From Candidatus Hadersleviella danica (lineage in GTDB: Bacteria; Chloroflexota; Anaerolineae; Promineifilales; Promineifilaceae), in NCBI GenBank assembly GCA_016711405.1, contig JADJSZ010000050.1, positions 1 to 64,000 on the forward strand: a DNA stretch of 64,000 bases. Direction: 5' to 3'. Shown here piece by piece: positions 16,005 to 27,103 of this stretch (within the stretch, counting starts at the first letter, position 1; each line of letters opens with the position of its first letter). The notes beneath the pieces are model-generated. The model made no database searches and was not told the origin of the DNA. It saw only the letters and a program-made list of their open reading frames with translations. The translations under genes and the position numbers were made by a program.

Positions 16005-18065
16005 TTATTGGATTTCAAAGTTGAAGCCGCCAGTGCTATCCAAGCCAATGACGCGGATGATGACCATGCCTTCCTCGGGGAAGGTATATTGCAACGTTTC
16101 CGAACCACCGGGCAAGAATTCGTCCACTTCTTGGAGCAAATTGCCGTCCAAGTCGAGAATCTGAATGACCAAGTCCAACTCTTCGTTATAGGCGTTGGCT
16201 TCAATGATGAAGTCTTCTTCTGCGCCAAGGGCAAAGAAGTAGTCTAAGAAACCAGCTTCGCCCAAGCGGCCGACAACAAAGTCGCCGTAAGCGAGTTCAA
16301 AGAAGGTGTTCTCGTCGCCCACCAACAAGACATCGTAGGCGCCAGTGGCCGTGCCATCATAGGCGACGACTTCAAAGTAGTAGTCATCATCGGAAGGTAC
16401 GACAAAGGTGTATTCTTCAATGCCAAAGGAGAGGTCAACGCTGTCAATTTCTTCGCCAGAGGTGTTGTTGTAGAGGTGCAAAACCACATCGAAATCCTCG
16501 GCGGGTTCAATGACGGCGCGAACAGTGGCTCCTTCATAGGCGGTGAAGGGGAAGGCATGGGCTTCTTCGGCTTCGAGTTCGTCGCTGGCGAAGAGAATGC
16601 TACCGGGGCCACCATTATTGGCGGCCGTGACGGTCACTTCATAGTCGCCACCATCGGCGCCATACGGCCGTAACACAACCGTATACGTACCATCTTCTGG
16701 AACAATGACCAGATACGCTTGCTCTTGCGAGAAGCTCTCATCCAATTCGCCATCATCCAAGATAGATGTGCCTGTCGCGTCTACCACATCCATTACAAGG
16801 TCGAGGTCGCCATCGGTGGTGGTGGCTAACACATCAATCACGTCCAGCTCTTGCGCGTCAAACGTCCATGTGGCTGTTTCTTCTTCGACCAAGGTGCCTG
16901 TGCCCGTTTGGCCATAGACCAGTTCGCCACCAGATGTCCCGACGGCCGGGGTGCCAGTGCCAGCGCTACCTGCTTCGGTTACGGTGAGGGTGTATTCACC
17001 ACCGCCACCCGCAAACCCACGCACGACGACAGTGTAGAAGCCATCTTCGGGGATTTCCACGCCGAGGATTTCTTCAGTGTCGAACTCTGCGTCAATTTCG
17101 CCAGCGGGCAAAATGGAAACGCCGTTGAGGTCAACGACATCGACTACTGCGTCGAGTTCGTCGCTGGTGGGTTCAACGACAATGTCTACGGCCGTGCCGG
17201 CCGTGCCGACAAAGTCCCAACCCGATTTGCCATTTTCGGCAACAGTGCCATTGACCGTATCACCCACAAACAAGGTGCCTTCGGTCGTTACCCCTTCAAT
17301 CCCACTTGTGGAAGGCAATTCCACAACGGTGGGGGGGTACACTTGCACAGTGCTGATGATGGCTTCCAAGGTGGGGATGTAATCCACTTCTTGGTCGAGA
17401 GGAGTTGCCGCTACCAAAATGGCCGCTTGGTCGCCTTCAAAAATCACGGTCATTAAGACGGTTAACTGAATGCCCGATTCGGAAGCACCTGTCAGGCGAA
17501 TGGTGGCCGCATCTTGGTCATTGATGGTGGTGGCGGTGGGGCCATCCACAATGGTCAGGTCTTCGCCGAACCCTTCGCCAAAGTTGTCTTGGGCAAAGGT
17601 CAGAGCATCCAAGGGGGTCGTAATCCCTTCGCCCAAATCGGCGATGGGGGAGCCAATGGCGATGAGTACAGCGCCTTCGGTCACTTCATCGGGTGCGTCC
17701 AAGAGGGCGGGATCCGAAGCAACAAAGTTGAGGCCAAAAAGACCTTGGGCAGTCCAGTCAGCGGGGTGTTGGAAGGAATGGCCAGCTTCAGGGCTGTCAA
17801 ATTCTACGAAATCGGCCGTCAAATCAGCGGCTGGTTCGGCCGTGGGTTCAGCGGTTGGCTCAGCAGTCGGCTCGGCCGTTGGTTCCTCTGTGGGGACAGC
17901 GGTTGGCTCGGCCGTAGGTTCGGCCGTTGGTTCGGCCGTGGGGGGTACATCCGTCGCCACAGGGGCTGGCTCAGGGGTAGCTGTTGGTTCTGGTTCGTCG
18001 CCACCGCAAGCGACCAAAAGCAACAGTAGGGCTAAGAATAGCCAACTAAATCGTTTTGCGTTCAT
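16005..18065 (-). CDS. PPC-domain lipoprotein with TAEP-repeat linker
   Basis: 686 residues. ATG at 18065 is preferred over an upstream TTG because AGGAG stands seven bases before it. A lipoprotein signal ending in LLVAC is followed by an acidic Pro/Thr linker with about nine TAEP units (coded by 17820-17950). Residues about 90-230 form a domain like the C-terminal part of the lipoprotein at 19515 (FDSPEAGHSFQHPADW). Four beta-sandwich domains of the bacterial pre-peptidase C-terminal (PPC) type follow, with motifs such as VPEDGTYTVVLRPYG and FPEEGMVIIRVIGLD. The protein is strongly acidic. It is probably a surface lipoprotein that binds ligands or supports protease modules; no enzymatic motif is seen. 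Confidence 0.8.
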   Translation of the reverse strand: MNAKRFSWLFLALLLLLVACGGDEPEPTATPEPAPVATDVPPTAEPTAEPTAEPTAVPTEEPTAEPTAEPTAEPTAEPAADLTADFVEFDSPEAGHSFQHPADWTAQGLFGLNFVASDPALLDAPDEVTEGAVLIAIGSPIADLGEGITTPLDALTFAQDNFGEGFGEDLTIVDGPTATTINDQDAATIRLTGASESGIQLTVLMTVIFEGDQAAILVAATPLDQEVDYIPTLEAIISTVQVYPPTVVELPSTSGIEGVTTEGTLFVGDTVNGTVAENGKSGWDFVGTAGTAVDIVVEPTSDELDAVVDVVDLNGVSILPAGEIDAEFDTEEILGVEIPEDGFYTVVVRGFAGGGGEYTLTVTEAGSAGTGTPAVGTSGGELVYGQTGTGTLVEEETATWTFDAQELDVIDVLATTTDGDLDLVMDVVDATGTSILDDGELDESFSQEQAYLVIVPEDGTYTVVLRPYGADGGDYEVTVTAANNGGPGSILFASDELEAEEAHAFPFTAYEGATVRAVIEPAEDFDVVLHLYNNTSGEEIDSVDLSFGIEEYTFVVPSDDDYYFEVVAYDGTATGAYDVLLVGDENTFFELAYGDFVVGRLGEAGFLDYFFALGAEEDFIIEANAYNEELDLVIQILDLDGNLLQEVDEFLPGGSETLQYTFPEEGMVIIRVIGLDSTGGFNFEIQ

Positions 18066-18269
18066 CTTCAATCTCCTGTATTATGTTAAGATAAAGGGTG
18101 TGAGCAGGTCGTTATTTGTTAAAAGATATTCGCTAATTGAAGGCGACAAATCATTTAGGGAACAGCAGTTAACTGCTAACAAACGGGTAACACCACAAGA
18201 ACAGACCAAATCATAGCAAGAATAGGATTTTGGTACTGTAAAATCCATTGCTAATTGGGTTTTGATTTT

Positions 18270-19076
18270 ATGCGGAATGACAATTTGCTTGATCCCGCCT
18301 TAGAAACGCATTGGCTCGGAAAAAAGTGGCACTTTTTCGAGGAAGTGGATTCTACCAACGGTTGGCTAATCTTGCACCAAATAGAACTGGCGCATGGGGC
18401 GGTGGCCACGGCCGATTATCAGACGGCGGGCAAAGGGCGGCAAGGGCGCACATGGGTAACACCACGGGGCACGGCCGTGGCCGTTTCTATCTTATTGAAG
18501 CCCAATTGGCCCGCCGCTCGCGCCACATGGCTGACGATGATGGCAGGGGTGGCGGCCGTGAATGCCATCCGCCAACACACGGCCGTGCCCGTCGCTCTGA
18601 AATGGCCCAACGATGTGATTGTGCCCGCCGAAGGGGGTGGCTGGCGCAAATTGGGGGGCATTTTGCTCGAGGGGAATGTGTTGGCCGAGCGGTTGGAGAC
18701 GGCCGTGCTTGGCCTTGGCCTCAACGTCAACGTCCCCCCAGCAGATTTGCCCCTCGTCACCCCGCCCGCGACGAGTTTGCTGGTGGAAAGCGGGGTAGTG
18801 GTTGCTCGACGGCCGTTGTTGCACACCTTCTTGCAAGAGTTGGAGCAACTGTATGAGGCGGCCGAGGCGGGACATTCCCCTCACCCAGCATGGCGGGCAC
18901 TGTTGCACACCCTCGGCCAACAAGTAATCATCCGCACGGCCGCAGGCGAGTTGGTGGCGCAGGGGTTGGCTGAAGATGTCAGTAGCGAGGGGCAGTTGCT
19001 GGTGCGGGATGACGACGGCCGTTTGCACCCCATTCCCGCAGGCGATGTTTCGGTGCGAAGCAAGGGTGGCGAGTAA
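18270..19076 (+). CDS. birA: Biotin--[acetyl-CoA-carboxylase] ligase
   Basis: 268 residues; ATG at 18270 chosen over an in-frame TTG 15 bases upstream. It carries the biotin protein ligase signature: FFEEVDSTNGWL, the adenylate-binding loop GKGRQGRTW, KWPNDV and GGILLEG, then LGLGLNVN. A short C-terminal SH3-like domain follows (GQQVIIRTAAGELVAQGLAE). It attaches biotin to the carrier domain of biotin-dependent carboxylases through biotinyl-AMP. The N-terminal DNA-binding domain of bifunctional BirA is absent, so it is a ligase only. Confidence 0.93.
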   Translation: MRNDNLLDPALETHWLGKKWHFFEEVDSTNGWLILHQIELAHGAVATADYQTAGKGRQGRTWVTPRGTAVAVSILLKPNWPAARATWLTMMAGVAAVNAIRQHTAVPVALKWPNDVIVPAEGGGWRKLGGILLEGNVLAERLETAVLGLGLNVNVPPADLPLVTPPATSLLVESGVVVARRPLLHTFLQELEQLYEAAEAGHSPHPAWRALLHTLGQQVIIRTAAGELVAQGLAEDVSSEGQLLVRDDDGRLHPIPAGDVSVRSKGGE

Positions 19077-19166
19077 TTTGAGATTAAGAGAGGGGGAGAT
19101 TGAGCGATAGCAGGATGATTCATTCCCAAATCGCCCAATCTCCCGAACCTAGAGAGGTACAACAAC

Positions 19167-19379
19167 ATGGCAGATGATTTTGATTTAGACCAGTTTCGGC
19201 AACGGAGTGAGCGCAGGGCTTCAACCCAAGCAGAAGTGGAGTATGAGGACGAAGGAAGTTCGGGCGGCGGCTTTCTGTCGCAGTTCTCGCCCGTGCAACG
19301 GCTGGTGCTGGCTTTGCTGGTGCTGGCCAATATCGTCGTCATTGGGTTTGTGGTCTTATCCATTGTGGGGATTATTTAG
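19167..19379 (+). CDS. Small hypothetical single-pass membrane protein
   Basis: 70 residues; no family recognised. An acidic, charged N-terminal half (residues 1-35, DDFDLDQFRQRSERRAS) is followed by one hydrophobic helix (about 44-68, LVLALLVLANIVVIGFVVLSIV). GAGAGG-type pairing 12 bases upstream supports the ATG. Codon usage resembles the neighbours and it lies in the same direction as birA, 90 bp downstream, possibly co-transcribed. Confidence 0.65.
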   Translation: MADDFDLDQFRQRSERRASTQAEVEYEDEGSSGGGFLSQFSPVQRLVLALLVLANIVVIGFVVLSIVGII

Positions 19380-19421
19380 AGGGGGCTTGCCCAAATACGA
19401 GTGGTGAGCCTATTGCAAAAA

Positions 19422-19497
19422 GGACGAATGACGAGGGACGAAGTACGAAATTATTCAGCTATCGTCCTTCGTAATTTGTACTTCGTCCTTCGTAATT
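19422..19497. repeat. Heptad hairpin array, word GGACGAA/CGTCCTT
   Basis: Four left heptads (19422-19449) and five right heptads (19463-19497). The left units mix GGACGAA and GTACGAA, and the right units are their complements. The array lies between the small membrane protein and the next lipoprotein gene. An in-frame ATG at 19401 reads through it but is unlikely to be the true start. Confidence 0.92.
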
Positions 19498-19514
19498 TTG
19501 CACCCCACTCAGTT

Positions 19515-20231
19515 ATGCAATTGCCCAAATACCTCCCCCGCTGGTGGCGAACGGCCGTGTTGCTCTGGCTGGCCACGGCCGTTTCCGCTTGCGCCACACT
19601 CGCTCCCTACCTGCCCAGTCTCGAGCCAGATGGCACCGCCACCGCCATTGCCCTAACCCCCACCGAAGAAGTCTTCCTCCGCGCCCCCACCATCACGCCC
19701 ACCTTTACGCCTGCCCCGACCACCACCCCCGTTCCCCTGCCCAGCCTCACCCCTACGCGCATCCCCGAGCCAGCCACCTATCGCAACGAGGAGCATCGCT
19801 TTAGCCTCACTTACCCCGATAATTGGCTGGTAAATGATGACGATAGCCACGCTATTCTCATGGCTTCGGATGAGGCGCGGCTGGTGACCAATGTGTTGGA
19901 TGTGGGTGGGGTGATTTTCCTCTTCCCTGAGGCATTTACGGCCGACCCTCCCCCCAGCCCCACGGCCGTCCTCACCGCCTTCATCCAAAACTTCGTTGTG
20001 TTCGACAGCGAGGAAGTGACCCAGCCCGCCACGGCCGCACGGGTGGCGGGGCAAGAGGCGGCCGTGGCCACGGCCGATGCCGTTTTTAACCGCTACCCTG
20101 TCAAAATTAACTACTATACTTTTGTGCGCGACGGCCAAATTTTGGTGGTCGTGGTCATGTTGGCCGAAGAAACGGTGGCCGAGTACGAGCCAACGGCAGT
20201 TAGAATCATCAATTCATTGCGGATGGAGTAG
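19515..20231 (+). CDS. Hypothetical lipoprotein, PsbP-like domain
   Basis: 238 residues from ATG 19515; an upstream in-frame ATG at 19401 would translate the heptad array and is rejected. The signal peptide ends in the lipobox VSAC. A Pro/Thr-rich linker leads to a domain of about 140 residues beginning YRNEEHRFSLTYPDNWLV, a pattern seen in PsbP-like or 'user-defined' lipoprotein domains, and similar to part of the PPC lipoprotein encoded at 16005-18065. No catalytic residues are apparent. It ends at the next heptad array. Confidence 0.65.
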   Translation: MQLPKYLPRWWRTAVLLWLATAVSACATLAPYLPSLEPDGTATAIALTPTEEVFLRAPTITPTFTPAPTTTPVPLPSLTPTRIPEPATYRNEEHRFSLTYPDNWLVNDDDSHAILMASDEARLVTNVLDVGGVIFLFPEAFTADPPPSPTAVLTAFIQNFVVFDSEEVTQPATAARVAGQEAAVATADAVFNRYPVKINYYTFVRDGQILVVVVMLAEETVAEYEPTAVRIINSLRME

Positions 20232-20233
20232 CA

Positions 20234-20284
20234 AGTGCTGACTGCTGAGTGCTGAGTAAACAGTTAACTCAGCACTCAGCACTT
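20234..20284. repeat. Heptad hairpin array, word AGTGCTG
   Basis: AGTGCTG/ACTGCTG heptads (20234-20257) face ACTCAGC heptads (20267-20284). It lies between two convergent genes. The C-terminal residues SAEC and the TGA stop codon of the CotH/Calx-beta protein are read from its right arm. Confidence 0.92.
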
Positions 20285-23200
20285 TTACTTACGATGAGGG
20301 GCAAGAAAATGGCATAGCTTGGTGGGGGAACCAGTTCATCGTCATCCACAATTGTCGCCTCGGCCGTGGTTGTGCCCGCTTGGGCATGGCTGAGATTTGA
20401 CAGCACCAACTGGAAGGTGCGGTTGGGCTGGTCGGCCGTGTTGCCCAACACCCCCACCTGCACCACCTGCACCGTTTGGCCGGGGGCAAAAGTCAGTGTG
20501 CCGCTGATGGGTTCATAATCAGTGCCGCCAATCGCTGTGCCATCGGCCGTGCCAAAATCCACGGTGGCCGTCAGCCCACTCACGGCCGAAAGCGTCACCG
20601 TAAACGTGACCGTCACCACCCCCTCATCCCCTTCCAAGACACTCTCGCCCACGACATCAACCAGCGGCACTTCGTCGCTATCCAGAATGGTGGCGGTCGC
20701 CTCGGCCGTGGCCAGCCCCGCTTGGGTAGGATTGGCCAGCAGGAGGTGGAACGTCTCGGTTGGCTCATACAAGCCATCGGCCAGCACCGAGATTTGCACC
20801 AGTTGACTGGGTTGGCCGGGGGCAAAGGTGAGCCGAGGGGCCACGGCCGTGTAATCGTCGCCCGCCGTGGCGGTGCCATCGGCCGTGGCATATGCCACCG
20901 TGGCGGTCAGGCCACTGGCGGCCGAGAGTGTGACCGTAAAGGTCGCCAACTCCCCTTCCAGCACACTTGCGCCGACCACACTGAACAGCGGAGCCTCGTC
21001 GCCATCCAGAATGGTGGCGGTCGCCTCGGCCGTGGCCAGACTGGCATGGGTGGGGTTGGCCAGCAGGAGGTGGAACGTCTCGCTCGGCTCATACAAGCCA
21101 TCGGCCAGCACAGGGATTTGCACCACCTGCACCGTTTGGTTGGGGGCAAACGTCAGCGTCTCGCTGATGGGCGTGTAGTCCGCCCCAGATAGGGCCGTGC
21201 CATCGGCCGTGCCAATGGCCACAGTGGCCGTTACGCCACTGGCGGCCGAAAGCGTCACCGTGAAGGTGGCCATTTCCCCTTCCCCAACTTCCTCACCCAC
21301 CACACTGAACGTGGGCAGGGGGTCATTGTCCACAATCGTGGCCGTGGCGGTGAGCGTGGCCAACGCCACATGGATGGGGTTGCTCAAGACCAACCCGAAC
21401 GCCTCCTCGAGTTCGTACAGGGCATCCTCGAGGATGATTACCTCGAGTTCGGCCGTGGTTTCGCCGGGGGGCAGGGTCAGGGTTCCGCTGATGGGTGTGT
21501 AATCGGCTCCTGCCGTGGCTGTGCCATCGGCCGTGGCAAAATCCACCCGCACCGTTTGCCCGCTGGCGGGCACGAGCAAGAAGCTAAACGTGGCTGTGCC
21601 ATCGGCTTCGTTCACGACCACATCTTCGACGGCCAAACTCGATGCGCCATCGTCGTTGAGGATGGTTAAAAGCACGGCCGTTGTGTCCAACTCCAGCCCG
21701 ACAGGGTTGGTCAGGGTCAGCGTCAGGGTGCGGTTGGGGTCGTCGAGGTCGTTGCCCAAGATGGGCACGGAGATGACGGCCGTGGTTTGCAACGGGGCAA
21801 AGGCGACTGTGCCGCTGATGGGGGTGTAATCCACGCCGCCCACGGCCGTGCCAGCGGCCGTGGTGTAAGCCACTGTGGTCGTCACGCCGCTGGGGTGGCT
21901 CAGGGTCAGGGTGATGGGGGCGAGGGTGGTTTCGCCCTCCGCCCCTTCCACCACAAATTTGGTAGCGGGAGCTGTCAGCACGGGTTCGCCCTCGTCGTCC
22001 GCAATCGTCGCCGCCACGTGGGGCTGGCCAAGGGTGGCGTTGGTCGGATTGCCCAAGGCGAGAGTCAGCGCCTTGTCCCCATCCTGCACGTTGTTGTCCA
22101 GCGCGGTCAGGGGGATGGGTTGGCTGGTGGTTTGGAGCGGAGCAAAGGTGAGTGTGCCGCTGATGGGTTGGTAGTCCACCCCTGCGACGGCCGTGCCATC
22201 GGCCGTGGCCACATCCACCGTAATGGTAAAGACGCTGGGGTGGGAGAGCGCGAGAAGCCATGTGCCGCTCAACCCTTCGGTGACGGTGATGGGCGAAGAC
22301 GAGATGACGGGCGGGCTGTCGTTGTCCACAATCGTCATCGTCGCTTGGCTGGTTCCCAGTGTGGCGTTGCTGATGTTGCTCAATTGGAGGGCAAATTGCT
22401 CGTCGGGTTCGTCCACGTTGTCATCCACAATGGCCACGCTGATGGATTGGCTGGTGCTGTGGGCGGGGAAGGTGAGCGTGCCGCTGATGGGGGTGAGGTC
22501 GTCGCCGTGGACGGCCGTGCCCTCGGCCGTGGCGACATCCACCGCAATGGGGAAGGCGCTGGGGTTGCTGAGCGTGGCGGTGAAGACGGCCGTGCCCACC
22601 CCTTCGCCCACGCTAAAATCGCCCAAGGTCAGGGTTGGCAGTGGGTCGTTGTCCACAATGGTAATGCTGGTGGCGGCCGTGCCCATGCGCCCCTTCACGG
22701 GGTTGCTCAGCACGACGCTGAAGGCGCGGTTGGCCTCGTAGCGGGTGTTGCCGAGGATGGGCACGGTGATGGTTTGGCTAATGGTTTCGGGCGGGAAGAT
22801 GAGTGTGCCGGTGGTGGTGAGGTAATCGGTTCCTGCCACGGCCGTGCCCGCTTGGGTGGCGTAGTTCACCGTCACGGTCATGCCACTCATATAGCTGAGG
22901 GTGACGGTGAAAGTGGCGGGGGTTGTGCCGCTATCCCCTTCGGTGATGAGGAAACCTGCCCCGCTGTGAATATAGGGGTTGTCGTTGTCGTTGTGGCGGC
23001 CCGGTGTGCCGTTGGGGGCGTAGCTGGGCATCCAACTCGTTCCTTGGCGGTTATCGAGCAGGTGGCTTCGCAACTCGAGCGAGGGGCCTGTGTCATCGGG
23101 TTCAATCGGCCAGCCGTTGCCGTCGTCGTAGTTCACCTCATCTTCGGTGAGCATGGGGAAGAAGCCGGGCGCGGGCAGGGCTTGCCAACTGTCGGGGCGT

Positions 23201-26200
23201 TGCAGGGTTATTCGGCCGCCGCCGTTGCTAAGCTGGCCGCCTGTCCACGGGCCAATCAGCGTGACATCGCCTAGGACAAGGTCATAGGTGGCCAAGAAGG
23301 CGTTGCGGAGGGTGGTGTTGTTGGGGTCGAAGCCGACGAGGAGCAGGTATTGGTCGGGGGCGATGCTATGCGCCACGCTAAAGTTGTAATCTACTTCGCC
23401 GCGTAGCCGCCAATTGGCAAGGCTTTCGGTGACAACGCCCGTGTTGTAAAGCTCGATGTATTCGAGGTTGGTGTCGGTTCCTGTGGGGTTGTATTGAATT
23501 TCGTTGATGATGACGGGGCCGTAGCAGTAGGGGCTGTTGGGGGCGCCAAGGGTGAGGGCGCAGAGGCGCACCAAATCGCCTTGGCCATCGGGCACACGGC
23601 CGAGGCTGACCCCGTTGGCTGTGGGGCCAAAGGCCACCTCATCCACAAAGCGGAGCAGGTTGCCCGCACTGTCTGCCTCTAGCAGGTAAACCGTCTCGCC
23701 TGCGGAGGAACTGAGGGCGAAGGGGACGGGATTTTGGGGGCCACCGCTGTTGAAATCACCCTCGTCGAAGACGAGGAAGCCGCCAGCGGCCAAGTTGGTG
23801 GCGTTGGGGATGGTGTATTGGCGATAGTCGTTGCCGCTGTCGCTGAGAACCCAGTTGCTGAGGTCGAGGGAGCCGCCCGTGGTGTTGAACAGTTCGAGGC
23901 TGTCCACTTGGGGCAAGTCGGTGTGGGCGAGCAGTTCGTTGAAGACGACACGGCCGTCTGGCCCCAACCCCGCCCGGCCGGGGGAGCCGTGGTATTCGCT
24001 GGTCGGCCGCCAGTTGTCGCCATCGGCCAAATAAAGGTTTTTGTCGGCCAGCAAGGTGGTGGGCACGGCCGAGGGGACGCTCAGTTCGTGGCTACTGCCT
24101 CGGTCGTTGGTGCGGCCGTCCCATGCCCCATTGTTGTCGTAGGCAAAGGAGAGGATGGGGGCGTTATCGGCCGCTAAAATGTCTATCGTTTCCCCTTCGT
24201 TGGCCAAACTGCCGCTGGCCCACTCTTCGTAGCGAATGCCAGCGTAGTACCACGGCGAGGTGGGGGTGTCGTAGCGGTATTGGAAGGCATCGAAATCTTG
24301 GACGAGGACGAGGTATTCGCCGGGGTCGAGATGCCCCACGCCGAAGGTGTGGCTGATGGCGGTGCGGATTTGCACGCCTGTCAGGTCTAGGCGGGTCGAG
24401 CCGATGTTGGTCAGTTCGAGAAACTCAAAGTCGTCGCTTCCTTCGGGGTCGTAGTGGATTTCGGAGATGACCAGATTGGTGAAATCGGCCGCTGGGCTGG
24501 CCTGATAATACGCTTTGCCAATCGCGCTCCAGCGGCGTTGGGGGTTGGGTGGGGTCGTAGGTGCGGGCGTAGACCCATGTGGATTGGGTGAGGGCGGCGG
24601 GGCCACTGTAGGCGATGGCGTTGAGGGAGAGTGCGCCGCCGGGCAGGCGGGGGTCGGAGCCATCGAGGGTGTAGTAGAGGGTGGAGCCACCGGGGGCGGA
24701 GGGGGCGGGGGTGATAACGGCCGTGGTTCCCGCAATGTTGACCGTCGGTGGGTGCAAATTCAGGTGGGTGTCGTCCATCCACACCATGCGCCGATTGAGC
24801 CACCACTTGAAAAAGTCTACCTCGCGCTGGTAGGTGTTGATGGTGAGGCCATAGGCGGCACTGCAAACTGTGGGATTGCTGTTGCGGGGGCCGTAATCGT
24901 TGCTGGCGGGTGTATCCCAGCGGGCAATTTCGCGGGTATAGGCTTCGGCCGAGACTTGGGCGGCCAAGCCATCTACCAAAGGGTTCATGTAGGCGGTGTT
25001 GAAGGGGCCGTTGAGCCGTAGGTCGTACCACCTATCGGCAAAGCGCACGTAGAAATCCACGTCTTCGAGCAGTTGTTCCCAGTAGTTGAATAGTGTCCCA
25101 TTATCCCCAGCGGGATTGAAGGTGGGGACGTAGTTAATCATCCCACAGGGGTCAATATCACGGCCGTCGGTAGACCCCATCGTGCGGTCATAGTCCCACG
25201 CAATATCGTTGTAGAGTTTGCCATAGCGGGGCTTGCTGAAGAAGTGGCTCAGGCGCAACGCATCGGGGTCTTTCACAAAGACATCGAGCAGGTAGCCATC
25301 AATCCACGAATCCACATCAATGTATTTGGGGTAGCCATTGACGGGGTCAAGGGCAGTTGGCCCTGTCATCACCCCCGCAAACTCGGTCATGTAATTGACG
25401 AAGTAATCGCGCTGGGGAATGGTGAGGACATCAGCCTTGGGATAGGTGATGTTGATCCAACTGCTACTGCCGCCATTTTCATTGCCGGGGTAATTGTTGT
25501 AGCCAGCCAAGCGGAAGGCGTACTCGTTGAAGTCGGAGCGGTCAATTGTCCAGATATAGCCGCCTGTAATTTCGGGGGCGGCGTTGTCGGTGGTTTCCAA
25601 ACCTTGCACGTCTACCCGGTCTTCGCCCCGCTTCATATTTTCCATCAGCACATAAATGCCATCGTAATCGCTGGCATCTACGAGGGTGGTGTTGCTGTTG
25701 GCGTTGTCGTTGAGGTAAAGCTCCACAAACTGAGTGCGTGCGCCGTACATGCCCATGTCTTTGGCCAATTGATGGGCAAAACTGTTGGAAATCATGTTGC
25801 GGTCGAAACGGCCGGGGGCATACAAAATCCAGTCCGATTCGGTGGGCATTCCGAGCAAGCTGGCTTCAATTTCTTGGGTGGTGTAATCGTTCCATAAATC
25901 AAACGAGTATTGTTTTTTGGCGAACCCACCCGAGCTACTGCCTCGGATTCTCATGCCCGCAAAGCCCGCGTATTCGGGCAAATCTATAATTTGGGCGCGG
26001 TCGGTGATGGGGCCATTGCCCACGGGGATGATGACGGCCACAACTTGGCTGGGGGTTGTGCCCGTGCCCATGTTCACCCCAAATGATTCGACGACGACGA
26101 GGGGCACATTGGAACTGGTGGTGGCGATGGCGTTATCTAGCCGAATGTAGATGGCATAGCTGGTGGGGCCGAGCAAACTGCCGCCGCGCACAACGCGGGC

Positions 26201-26938
26201 GCGGAGGCGGGTGCGGTTGGTGATGTTGATGGGGCCTGTGTAGAGGGTGGACGCGGCCGTGGGTTCGCTCCCATTGGTGGTGTAGCGAATGACATCGCCG
26301 GGGGCGAGGTAGACGGCCGATAGTTCCACATTGAACGCAGCCGTAAACACCCCCGAGGGGACAGAGATGGTGACGAGGGGCACGGCCGTGTCATTGGTCG
26401 CGCCCGGTGTGGGCACAGAGAGAAAGCCCCGCGTGCCCGTGAAGACCACCCCATAGGCCACATCAGCCCCCAGTGCGGGGAAACTGGGTGCATATTCGTC
26501 TATCACCGTGGTGCCATTGGGCAAGCGCAAGCCGAGATATTCCCCCCCCGCGCTGAGGGCGAAATTGGTGTGCAGTTCGCTCCCCGCCACGGCCCTGTTT
26601 TTGCTGGAGGCGAAGATGACCAAGTAGCTGTTGGGGTTGAGGGTGACGGCCGGCAGTTGCCATTTGGTGGGCACGGCCGCGTTATCGGTCAGATACCACC
26701 CATTCAGGTTGACAGGGTCTGCCCTGCTGTTGTAAAGCTCCACCCAGTCGGAATAGTCCCCATCCTCATCTTGGAGGGTACTGCTGTTGCTGGCCATGAT
26801 TTCGTTGATGCGAATATCGGTATCGGCCGCGTAGGCGGTGGGCACGGCCGGGGCTTGGCCAACGGCCAGCCACAGCCCAGCGATGAGCAACGCGGCAAGA
26901 AGAAAGGGGAAAAGGCGGGGGAGCTTTGAGCGTGTCAT
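20269..26938 (-). CDS. Giant CotH/lamin-tail/Calx-beta surface protein (frameshifted)
   Basis: About 2222 residues once one base is removed from the G run at 24540-24544. 24540-26938 gives the N-terminal part and the rest continues to 20269. Signal peptide ends AYA. In order: lamin-tail domain (DIRINEIMASNSS), CHB_HEX_C-like segment, CotH kinase-like domain (RIRGSSSGGFAKKQYSF, GIYVLMENMKRGEDRV, AWDYDRTMG), a chitobiase-like segment (YYTLDGSDPR), three more lamin-tail domains (NLVISEIHYDPEGSDD, VVFNELLAHTDL, VIINEIQYNPTG), and eight Calx-beta repeats (TADGTAxxGxDYxPISGTL). It ends in AIFLPLIVSK. CotH-like proteins phosphorylate spore-coat proteins in Bacillus; a cell-surface or extracellular role is inferred here. 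The last three Calx-beta repeats are nearly identical at the DNA level. Confidence 0.88.
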
Positions 26939-27035
26939 GGGGTTTGGGGGGGGAGGTAAAAAAAGGCGGCCGTAGGTGGCCGCCAGATGAACTATATTCT
27001 AGTCCAAACAGCTTACGGGTGGGCTTGCCAAGGGG

Positions 27036-27077
27036 CAATGATCAATGAGTAATGAACAATGAGCAATTAGCAATGTC
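27036..27077. repeat. Direct heptad array, word CAATGAG
   Basis: Six CAATGAG-type units in register. No separate right arm exists, although the adjoining minisatellite contains GTCATTG, which is partly complementary. Confidence 0.85.
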
Positions 27078-27103
27078 GTGTAATTGTTGTGCCGCACGGT
27101 CAT

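Noticed and set aside
19401..19514. N-terminal extension of the lipoprotein at 19515
   Set aside because: It reads through a heptad array, while ATG 19515 gives a normal lipoprotein signal.
21787..23274. A 495-codon open frame on the + strand opposite the Calx-beta protein
   Set aside because: It is rich in Gly, Arg and His, has no recognisable motif, and mirrors the strongly biased GC-rich codons of the real gene on the other strand.
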